Origin: QHXQ01 sp036389395
GTDB taxonomy: Bacteria; Acidobacteriota; Blastocatellia; Pyrinomonadales; Pyrinomonadaceae
NCBI GenBank assembly: GCA_036389395.1
Contig: DASVPY010000098.1
Coordinates: forward strand, 88,022-152,021
Direction: 5' to 3'
DNA: 64,000 bases
In this document: positions 56,749 to 64,000 of the stretch, piece by piece
Layout: every line of letters starts with the position of its first letter
How positions within the stretch are numbered: the first letter of the stretch is position 1
Made by a program: the position numbers and the translations under genes
Notes under the pieces: generated by a model
Databases searched by the model: none
Seen by the model: the letters and a program-made list of their open reading frames with translations, nothing else
What the model was told of the DNA's origin: nothing

Positions 56749-59700
56749 ATGTCGCACCCGCAGCCCCCCGCCGCTAATCAGCTCAACCCGTTTCCCGGCC
56801 TGCGCCCGTTCGAGTTCGACGAGAGCAACTTGTTCTTCGGACGCGACGGGCAGAGCGACGAGTTGAGTCGCCGCCTGCGCCGCAACCGCTTCCTCGCGGT
56901 CGTCGGCACGTCGGGCAGCGGCAAGTCTTCGCTCGTGCGCGCGGGGCTGCTGCCCGCGCTCTACGGCGGCTTCATGACGCAGGCGGGGCCGGGTTGGCGC
57001 GTCGCCCTCTTCCGCCCCGGCAACGACCCCATCGGCAACCTCGCGCGCGCCCTCGCCGACCCCGCCGTCTGCGGCCAGACCGGCGACGGCACGCCGCCTG
57101 ACGCCCACGCGCTTTTGACCGAAGCCACTCTCCGGCGCGGCGCGCTCGGCCTCGTCACCGCCGTCAAGCAGGCGCGTCTGCCGCGGACGGAGAACTTGCT
57201 GATCGTCGTCGATCAGTTCGAGGAGATTTTCCGCTTCAAGCGCGCGGGCCGGGCCGAGAACGCGGAGGACGACGCCGCGGCCTTCGTCAAACTCCTGCTC
57301 GAAGCCGCGAAGCAGACCGAGTTGCCCGTCTACGTCCTCATCACGATGCGCTCGGATTTTCTCGGCGACTGCGCGCAGTTCCGCGACCTGCCCGAAGCGA
57401 TCAACGACGGGCAGTATCTCATCCCGCGCATGACGCGCGACCAGCGGCGCGAGGCCGTCACAGGCCCCGTCGCCGTCGGCGGCGCGCGCATGACGCCGCG
57501 CCTCGTCAACCGCCTCTTGAACGACGTGGGCGACAACCCCGACCAACTCCCCATCCTGCAACACGCGCTCATGCGCACCTGGGATCATTGGAGCCGCGCG
57601 CAAGCCACGAACGGCGAGCGCGCGCCCATTGACACGCCCGACTACGAAGCGGTCGGCGGCATGGCCGGCGCGCTCTCGCGCCACGCCGACGAAGCCTACG
57701 CCGAACTGGCCGACGAACGCACGCGCGCCGTCGCCGAACGCGTCTTCAAGGCGTTGACCGAGAAGGGGCCGGACAACCGCGAGATACGCCGCCCGACGCA
57801 GTTGCGCGAATTGGCCGAGACGGCCGGCGCGAGCGAAGCGGAAGTGGCGCGCGTGGTCGAGACCTTCCGCCGGCCCGGTCGCTCGTTCCTGATGCCGCCC
57901 GCAGAGGTCGCGCTCCGCCCCGACTCGCTCATAGACATCTCGCACGAGAGTCTGATCCGCGGCTGGCAACGCCTGCGCGCTTGGACGGACGAGGAGGCGC
58001 AGTCGGCGCAAATCTACCACCGCCTGGCCGAGACGGCCGAACTGCACAAGGCGGGCAAGGCCGGTTTGTGGCGCGACCCCGACTTGGCCGTCGCGCTCGC
58101 GTGGCGCGACGAGCAGCGGCCGAACGAGGCCTGGGCCGCGCGCTACGCGCCGAACTTCGCCGACGCCCTGCGCTTCCTCGACGACAGTCAGGCGGCGCGC
58201 GACGCCGAGCGCGCCGAACGCGAAGAACACCAGCGGCGCGAAGTCCGCCGCACGCGCCTCTTCACGCTCTTCCTCGGCGTCGCCTTCCTCGCGGCGCTCG
58301 GCTTCGGCGTCGCCGCCTACGGCGCGCGCGGTCGCGCCGTCGAGAGCGCGCGCCAGGCCGAAGCCTCGCGCCTCATGGCCGAAGATCAGGCCCGCATCGC
58401 GCGCCAGCGCGAGGGGGAAGCCCTCGCCGCGCAGAAACAGGCGACTGACAACCTCGCCATGGCCAAAGAGCAGGCCGAATTGGCCGGCCGGAAGGCCGAA
58501 GAAGCGCGCCAGCAGTTCGAGCGCGCGCAGGCGGCTATCGCCGCGCAGCAGCGCGCCGCCGCCGAGGCCCGCGCGGCCAAAGACTTGGCCGAGAAGAATC
58601 TGAGGGTGGCGCAGGCGGCGCAGCAGCGCGCCGCCGAGTCCGAAAAGAAGTGGCAGGCGGAAGCCCTCGCCGCGCAGAGGCAGAGCTACGATAACAACGA
58701 CCTCATCCGCGCGATGGCCGACCGCCTCGTGCAAGTGACGCCGCGGCAGGAGGCTGTCGTCTGGCGCACGGTCAAGGCCAACGCGCTGACCAACGTCGGC
58801 AACCACAAAGAGGCCGAGGCCGAACTCACCGCCACGCTCGACGCCGACCCGGAGAACTTCCGCGCCCGCCAACTGCGCGGCTACATGTACATGCTCACGC
58901 GCCAGCCCGACAAGTCGGTCGCAGACCTGCGCGCCGTCCTGCAAGAGCAGCCCGACTCGGCACTCAACCACCTCAACCTCGCCGTCGGTCTGAGTCTCAA
59001 CGGCCGCTACGACGAGGCGCGCGTCGAAGTCGCCGACGCCACGCGCCTGTTCGTCCCCGGCGAGTACGACTCGCTGATCGAGAACGAGGTCGCGCCCGCG
59101 ATCAAACAGGTGACGGGGCGCGATCTGCTCACGACCAGCGACGAGGATTTCCGCTCCGCGCTCGAATACCAGCGCGCCAACATAGAGGCGTACATGGGCG
59201 GCGACTTCGTCGGTGCCCTCACGCGCGCGCGCCAGCGCCCCGCCACCAGCGCCGCCTACCTGACCGCGCTCAACTGGGCCTGGCTCAACGAGCGGCAGCG
59301 CCCCGAAGACTACGGCACGCTCGCCGCGCAGGGCGCGCTCTGGGAACAGGCCGGCTACCGCGAGAACGCCCTGCGCGCCTACGCAGACTTCCTCGCGCGT
59401 CACCGTGCCGCGCAGCAGACGGCCGCCCCTCCTGCCACGGCGCAACGTTACGACGCGCTCGCCCGCTGGGTCGGCGAACGCCAGCGCGCGCTCGATCCCG
59501 CGGGCGCGTTCGGGCACACGCGCGCGCCGGCCGAACTCGCGTACACGACGGACGCGCGCAGCGCGCCGGCCCTCGCGCTCGAAGCGCGCCGGCTGCTCGC
59601 GCGCGCCGACACGGGCCGCGCCGAGGAAGAGTTGCGCACGGCGGCCGACGAACTCAAGCAGGCGCAGACCAAGCTCGCGCAGGCGACCGGCGACGCGCCG

Positions 59701-61464
59701 CTCTTCGAGGCCGCGCGCCAGCGCGCGCAGGCCCGCTACGACCGCGCCGTCGAAGAACTGCACGCCACGCGCGCCGAAGCCGAGCGCGCGCGTCAACTGC
59801 TCGACCGCGCCGTCGAGCTTGAGCCTAACAACCTCACCATCCTGCAACAGCGCCTGCGGCTGCAATACGACAACGCCGAGAACGCGTCCGCCGCACAGCC
59901 CGCGGCCGGCGACGACAAGCCGGCGACCGATGTCAACAATAAACCTGCCGCCGAGGACAACAACAAAACGGCCGCCGCCGATCTCGCGGGCGGCCACCCG
60001 TTCATCCGGCGCGCGCCGCTCACGCGCGTCCAGGCGTACCGCGCGGCGCTCGCCGACGCAGAGGCCATCCTCCGCCAGTCGCCGCGCAACTCCGTCGCCT
60101 ACTACTACCGCGCGCTCGTCAAGAGTCGCCTGCTCGCCGCGGGCGCGAAGGACGATAACTTAACCGCCGCCGCGGTCGAGGCCGACGCGCGCAAGGCCGT
60201 CGAGTACGATCCGCTCAACGCCGACGCCGCCGTCTTCCTCGCCCTCTACGTCGCCGAGGACAAGCCGGACGAGGCGCTGCGCCTCTTCAAGCGCACGCTG
60301 AAGATTTATCCCGGCACGCCTTGGATCTTTTACCAGATCGCCCGGCTCGAAAACCGCGCCGGCGCATACGCCGACGCCCGCGCCGCCATCGAGCAGGCCA
60401 TCGCCCTGCACCTCGACTCGCCCGACAAGCGCGACGACGCCGCCACGCTCAAGACCTATTACGACGAACTAGAGGAGGCCGAGATCGGCGTGCGCGTGCC
60501 GGCGGCCGTCCGGCAGCGGCGCAAGGCCGAGCGCCTCGTCACGCTCGGCGACGCCGAGTTGCGCCTGGGGCAGCCGCACGAGGCTTACGACGCCTACGCC
60601 CGCGCGCGCGAACAGTACCAACAACTGGCCGGCGGGCAGACGGAGGCGGCGGCCGCGACGCCTAAGCAGACGACGACCGCCGCGCTCGAATGCGATCTGG
60701 CGCGCGTGAACGCCAAGCTGCGCGAGGTCTTCAAGGTCGGGCGCGAGAAGAAGGTCTACGACTCGGTCGTCAGCTCGGTCGTCGCGGTCGCGCCCGGCGC
60801 GGGGCCCGTGCGCGAAGTGACCATCGAGCGCGGCGCGCGCGACGGGATGCCCGAAGCCGGCGCGAAGGTCGCGGTCGCCTCGGTCTACGACGCCCAGGCG
60901 AAGCGCGACGTGAAGCAGATCGGCACGGGCGAGATCGTGCGCGTCGAGCCGGACACGACGCTGGTGCGCGTCACCTTAAACGATCCGACCGGCGACGGCG
61001 TGGTGCGCGCGGGCGACACGGTCGAGCACAAGGCGCTCGTGCCCGACCTGCCCGTCCGCTCCGTCCTCTGGCGCATGGCCGCCGAGTTCAACATCACCTT
61101 CCTCGACGGGGACGGCAAGGCGTCCTTCTACGACTACCGCAAGCTCTACGCCAACGAGACGCCGGAACTGGTGGACTCGATCCTCGACGCGATGATCGCC
61201 GACATACACGCCACGGCCGCGCGCGACGATCTGAGGGACGCGCTCGCCGTCAAACTCGAAGGAGGGCGCTTCAAGGGGCAGACCTTGGGCGAGGCCATGC
61301 GCAACACGAAGCGCGCCGACCTGCTCGGCTTCCTCAACTTCGTCGAGGCCTACCCCGGCAAGTACTACGGCCACCGCTTCAAGCTCAACGAGACCTACGC
61401 CACCTGGCTCATCAACAACACGCCCGAAGGCGACGCCGCCAACAAAGACGGCAGCCCAAAATAA
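56749..61464 (+). CDS. Membrane nSTAND1 NTPase with coiled coil and TPR repeats
   Basis: A 1571-residue protein from the ATG at 56749. The N-terminus NPFPGLRPFEFDESNLFFG is the hallmark of the nSTAND1 family. Walker A is GTSGSGKS (residues 53-60) and Walker B is LLIVVDQFEE (Asp155). Winged-helix-like segments follow to about 490. One membrane helix lies near 503-525, then a long Ala/Gln/Glu coiled coil to about 650 and TPR-type repeats (NVGNHKEAEAELTATLDADP, LSLNGRYDEARVEV). A further Ala-rich helical region, a beta-rich segment near 1350-1430 and a C-terminal helical domain follow. STAND proteins act as switches that assemble on sensing a ligand. Here the sensor half would lie across the membrane from the NTPase. 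Confidence 0.9.
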   Translation: MSHPQPPAANQLNPFPGLRPFEFDESNLFFGRDGQSDELSRRLRRNRFLAVVGTSGSGKSSLVRAGLLPALYGGFMTQAGPGWRVALFRPGNDPIGNLARALADPAVCGQTGDGTPPDAHALLTEATLRRGALGLVTAVKQARLPRTENLLIVVDQFEEIFRFKRAGRAENAEDDAAAFVKLLLEAAKQTELPVYVLITMRSDFLGDCAQFRDLPEAINDGQYLIPRMTRDQRREAVTGPVAVGGARMTPRLVNRLLNDVGDNPDQLPILQHALMRTWDHWSRAQATNGERAPIDTPDYEAVGGMAGALSRHADEAYAELADERTRAVAERVFKALTEKGPDNREIRRPTQLRELAETAGASEAEVARVVETFRRPGRSFLMPPAEVALRPDSLIDISHESLIRGWQRLRAWTDEEAQSAQIYHRLAETAELHKAGKAGLWRDPDLAVALAWRDEQRPNEAWAARYAPNFADALRFLDDSQAARDAERAEREEHQRREVRRTRLFTLFLGVAFLAALGFGVAAYGARGRAVESARQAEASRLMAEDQARIARQREGEALAAQKQATDNLAMAKEQAELAGRKAEEARQQFERAQAAIAAQQRAAAEARAAKDLAEKNLRVAQAAQQRAAESEKKWQAEALAAQRQSYDNNDLIRAMADRLVQVTPRQEAVVWRTVKANALTNVGNHKEAEAELTATLDADPENFRARQLRGYMYMLTRQPDKSVADLRAVLQEQPDSALNHLNLAVGLSLNGRYDEARVEVADATRLFVPGEYDSLIENEVAPAIKQVTGRDLLTTSDEDFRSALEYQRANIEAYMGGDFVGALTRARQRPATSAAYLTALNWAWLNERQRPEDYGTLAAQGALWEQAGYRENALRAYADFLARHRAAQQTAAPPATAQRYDALARWVGERQRALDPAGAFGHTRAPAELAYTTDARSAPALALEARRLLARADTGRAEEELRTAADELKQAQTKLAQATGDAPLFEAARQRAQARYDRAVEELHATRAEAERARQLLDRAVELEPNNLTILQQRLRLQYDNAENASAAQPAAGDDKPATDVNNKPAAEDNNKTAAADLAGGHPFIRRAPLTRVQAYRAALADAEAILRQSPRNSVAYYYRALVKSRLLAAGAKDDNLTAAAVEADARKAVEYDPLNADAAVFLALYVAEDKPDEALRLFKRTLKIYPGTPWIFYQIARLENRAGAYADARAAIEQAIALHLDSPDKRDDAATLKTYYDELEEAEIGVRVPAAVRQRRKAERLVTLGDAELRLGQPHEAYDAYARAREQYQQLAGGQTEAAAATPKQTTTAALECDLARVNAKLREVFKVGREKKVYDSVVSSVVAVAPGAGPVREVTIERGARDGMPEAGAKVAVASVYDAQAKRDVKQIGTGEIVRVEPDTTLVRVTLNDPTGDGVVRAGDTVEHKALVPDLPVRSVLWRMAAEFNITFLDGDGKASFYDYRKLYANETPELVDSILDAMIADIHATAARDDLRDALAVKLEGGRFKGQTLGEAMRNTKRADLLGFLNFVEAYPGKYYGHRFKLNETYATWLINNTPEGDAANKDGSPK

Positions 61465-61678
61465 CAAGACCGGCCGCAGCCGGGAGCGCGGGCATCCCTG
61501 CCCGCCATGAGCGCGTGAGCGCGAAGAAAGGAAACGGCGGCACTCGACGAATGAGTTGTTCGGCGCGCCTTCACGATCATAATTCGGGACAGCCAACGTA
61601 TATTTTATTCCAATCTTTTCACCTGTGTGATATAAGACGCGCGTTACACGCCACTTCACTCCCTAGAGGAGAATTCAC

Positions 61679-62839
61679 ATGGCTACCAGAGCCGCACGCA
61701 ACTTCGGTCGCCCGAGGTTATCTCAGGACAGACTCAGGTTCACACTTTCCTCGCCTGCATTTCGCGGCAGCGCATTTCAGGAACCTCCTCCTCCTACAGG
61801 CCCGCCGCCCTTCCATCTCGATCTAGCAGAAGTGATTGACCCGAAACTGCACAAGGCCGTCGTGGCTAAAGGGCGAATGGTGTTTCAAATCTCGGGAGAC
61901 ATAGGCGGCGTCAAGCGCCCCGAAGTTCAACAACTGGTAGTCAATGGGATGGAAAATGACTTCACGCACGACCCGCGTGATCCAGTATCCGATCCGCTCT
62001 TTTTTTATACCCTGGGAGATTGCGTTTATTTCAACGGGCAGGCTGCTGACTACTACGACCAGTTCTATAAACCTTACGAGCATTATGTGGCTCCAATCTT
62101 CGCCGTTCCCGGCAACCACGATGGCGATCCGATAGCGCCGGAAACCTCGCTGGAAGCCTTCGTGCGCAACTTCTGCTCGCCGACGCCGGTCGTCACGCCC
62201 GACGCCAGGGAAATCCAACGTGATGCCATGACACAACCCAACGTCTTCTGGACGCTGGTGACACCACTGGCTACCATCGTCGGCCTTTACAGCAACGTGC
62301 CTGAAGGGGGGCGAATCCGTAAAGATCAGCTAGCGTGGTTGACTTCGGAATTGAAAAAGGCACCCAAGAGTAAGGCCCTTTTTGTGACGATGCACCACCC
62401 GGTTTATTCGGCTGACGACCATCACTCCGGCAGTGCGGCTATGAGGACGGCCCTGAATTCTGCCATTGAGGCTTCAGGTAGACATCCCGACATAGTTTTC
62501 GCCGGGCATGTCCATAACTATCAGCGCTTCACACGGGGTATAGGCAACGAGCAGTTCCCATACATTGTCGCCGGCGCTGGCGGATACTGGCATTTACATC
62601 AGGTTGCAAGAGTTAATGGGGAGAAAGTAATCACCCCCGTAACTATGAACCAAACGGGCGATGAGGTAACGTTAGAACGGTATGTAGATGACCGCCACGG
62701 TTTCCTTCGGGTCGAGATTGACGGGGCGATCATTACGGGTAAATACTACACGGTGCCGCGCCCGCAAGAATCCTGGCATGCGCCCTCGCGTTTGGCGGAC
62801 ACCTTTAAATTCAATTGGCGTAAACACGAATTGCTCTGA
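61679..62839 (+). CDS. Calcineurin-like metallophosphoesterase (purple acid phosphatase-like)
   Basis: A 386-residue protein from the ATG at 61679, with AGAGGAG upstream. Metal-binding motifs occur in the right order: SGDIGG, LGDCVYF, GNHDG, MHHPVYS and GHVHNYQRF. The spacing and the GHVHNYQR box resemble purple acid phosphatases and related secreted phosphatases, but there is no clear signal peptide. The substrate is unknown. Codon use is less GC-rich than the upstream genes. The 61465-61678 gap holds no other feature I can support. Confidence 0.9.
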   Translation: MATRAARNFGRPRLSQDRLRFTLSSPAFRGSAFQEPPPPTGPPPFHLDLAEVIDPKLHKAVVAKGRMVFQISGDIGGVKRPEVQQLVVNGMENDFTHDPRDPVSDPLFFYTLGDCVYFNGQAADYYDQFYKPYEHYVAPIFAVPGNHDGDPIAPETSLEAFVRNFCSPTPVVTPDAREIQRDAMTQPNVFWTLVTPLATIVGLYSNVPEGGRIRKDQLAWLTSELKKAPKSKALFVTMHHPVYSADDHHSGSAAMRTALNSAIEASGRHPDIVFAGHVHNYQRFTRGIGNEQFPYIVAGAGGYWHLHQVARVNGEKVITPVTMNQTGDEVTLERYVDDRHGFLRVEIDGAIITGKYYTVPRPQESWHAPSRLADTFKFNWRKHELL

Positions 62840-62973
62840 TGGCACGGTGAGAGCAGCCTTACAGTGAAGCGCCGAACGCCCGGCATCAGCGGCGCGCACG
62901 AATGATTGATAATAAGAGGCGGGCTAATCGCGCGGCCGCCGCCTGCCGTCGTCGGGCGGCGCAGACAAGGACT

Positions 62974-63381
62974 TCAGGCGCTCTTGTTCTTCTCAGCCCA
63001 GAGCATCGGCTCCCACAGCTCCACCTTGTTCCCCTCCGGGTCCATGATCCACGCGAACTTCCCGTTCTCGTGCGATTCTGGGCCGCCGACGATTTCGACC
63101 CCGCCCGCGCGCAGTTGCGCGATCAACTCGTCAAGGTTGTCAACCCGGTAGTTGATCATGAAAGGGGCGTCGCTGGGGCTGAACCACTGGCTCTCTTTCT
63201 CCGCGACGCACCAGACGGTGAGGCCCTTGTCCTCGGCCTTGTCATCCGGCCATCGCAGGATAGCGCCGCCGAAGCTCTCCTCCAGCGGCAGGCCCAAGTG
63301 CTTCTGATACCAAGCCGCCAGCGCGGCACTGTCGTTTCTGCTCTTGAAGAAGACGCCGCCGATCCCGGTAACTTTCGCCAT
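62974..63381 (-). CDS. VOC-family (glyoxalase-like) protein
   Basis: A 135-residue single-module VOC protein from the ATG at 63381, with GGGGGTG upstream. The fold pattern is clear: TGIGGVFFKSRNDSAALAAW, GAILRWPD, FMINYRVDNLDELIAQLRA and GKFAWIMDPEGNKVELWEP with the metal-binding Glu. Such proteins include lyases, dioxygenases and resistance proteins; the substrate cannot be told. Confidence 0.92.
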   Translation of the reverse strand: MAKVTGIGGVFFKSRNDSAALAAWYQKHLGLPLEESFGGAILRWPDDKAEDKGLTVWCVAEKESQWFSPSDAPFMINYRVDNLDELIAQLRAGGVEIVGGPESHENGKFAWIMDPEGNKVELWEPMLWAEKNKSA

Positions 63382-63536
63382 CGTCACCCCCACCCACGCG
63401 AATTGCCGCTGCTTAGCCGCCCAACGCCCGCATTAACCGGGCGCGCATTCAACGCCAAAATCATCCAAGTTCTCGATGAAAGACAAGCTAACTCGCGCTC
63501 CGGTTGAATGAGTCGTTAGGCTGACATGTGACCTCG

Positions 63537-63815
63537 CTACTGCGGCAACCAAATCTTCGCCGCCACTATTGTTTCAACGCCTGGCGGCAGTAACATTGGT
63601 TCAGAAGATTTGGTGAAAAACGCAAACCCTTTGTAGCTGACTAAGTATAGGTGTTTGGTTGAGAAGAAACCACCTTCGGCATATATGACCAATGGATTCT
63701 CAACTTTTCGTAGAATAGTTTGGAAGGCATTAGGGGCGACTCGGACCACCACACCACTAGCTTTGATAGCGTTCGCGATTGCGGCTGCCGCCGCCGCTGC
63801 TCCTGCTGCTGCCAT
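63537..63815 (-). CDS. Small conserved protein of unknown function
   Basis: A 92-residue protein from the ATG at 63815, with AAGGAGG eight bases upstream. It begins with an Ala run (MAAAGAAAAAAAIANAIKAS), then GVVVRVAPNAFQTIL, IYAEGGFFSTKHLYLVSYKG and a last strand KIWLP. The pattern resembles a small conserved family known to me only as uncharacterised. There is no signal peptide or catalytic motif. The tail of the window (63836-64000) shows no gene. Confidence 0.75.
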   Translation of the reverse strand: MAAAGAAAAAAAIANAIKASGVVVRVAPNAFQTILRKVENPLVIYAEGGFFSTKHLYLVSYKGFAFFTKSSEPMLLPPGVETIVAAKIWLPQ

Positions 63816-64000
63816 AAATGCATCCTCCTTCAATTCTTCTATTCAACTTAAGTCAGCCTAACGCCCGGCATTGTATGTTGACTGAAGCGGCCGGAAGCGA
63901 CAAGCTCTCAGCCGCAACCGAGGCATCGGTGAGGCTGTGCCCGGCATCCGGCCACCAGAGCCTGTGGGTGAGATGATGCCCCTGATGCCTCTATCTTGCG

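Noticed and set aside
56410..59997. A 1195-residue open frame on the minus strand, antisense to the nSTAND gene
   Set aside because: Low-complexity Arg/Gly/Val-rich translation typical of the complement of a GC-rich gene. The plus-strand protein has clear Walker and TPR motifs.

Overview
This window is GC-rich (about 70% G+C by eye) chromosomal DNA from a diderm, free-living-type bacterium. It carries an inner-core LPS heptose pathway, a PBP1B-type peptidoglycan synthase, a TonB-domain protein, an NtrY-like kinase and myo-inositol-phosphate synthase. Together with many large secreted proteins of unknown function, this points to Acidobacteriota (possibly Blastocatellia). That placement is my inference from gene content and sequence style; no rRNA gene is present to prove it.

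Layout. 1-6.4 kb: left-truncated NtrY-like sensor kinase, CPBP protease, GDT1-type transporter, MFS permease, unknown membrane protein. 6.4-13 kb: citrate synthase, a large secreted protein, a small exported protein, a DUF62 SAM hydrolase, a glycine-zipper protein. 13-19.8 kb: cysteine desulfurase plus a variant IscU-like scaffold, a Uma2 nuclease-fold protein, a secreted WD40-caspase protein and an SseB-like protein. 20-23 kb: ECF sigma factor, anti-sigma factor and TonB-domain protein on the minus strand. 23-27.8 kb: PBP1B-like enzyme, RCK-gated K+ channel, secreted unknown. 27.8-34.9 kb: an SDR-fold protein and the tightly packed waaF-gmhB-rfaE1-rfaE2-waaC heptose cluster, then a methyltransferase-like membrane protein and a DUF3108 protein. 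35.0-39.5 kb: a 4501-bp transposon with 28-bp inverted ends and a 9-bp target duplication. It carries an IS4-type transposase, an IS200-like TnpA and four cargo genes. 39.7-44.5 kb: DUF4912 protein, GH57 enzyme, glycerophosphodiesterase, AraC regulator. 44.7-50.4 kb: inositol-phosphate synthase, stand-alone Clp-type AAA ATPase, HEAT-repeat protein, membrane J-domain protein. 50.9-54.8 kb: pepA, smpB, gpsA, plsY. 55-61.5 kb: a TIR/DUF4062-like protein followed by a 1571-residue membrane nSTAND-TPR protein, the best candidate for a conflict or signalling system. 61.7-64 kb: metallophosphoesterase, VOC protein and a small conserved unknown, in lower-GC DNA.

The strongest signal outside the genes is the structure of the intergenic DNA. 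Many gaps contain tandem arrays of a degenerate 7-base word, followed by the reverse complement of the same array, so that the transcript can fold into a long hairpin (up to a perfect 33-bp stem). About nine unrelated words are used. A separate palindromic family of about 100 bp, based on CACAGAG, occurs seven times. The arrays run into gene ends and supply stop codons, start codons or terminal residues of several proteins. The 4.5-kb transposon sits in the loop of one copy of the 100-bp palindrome.
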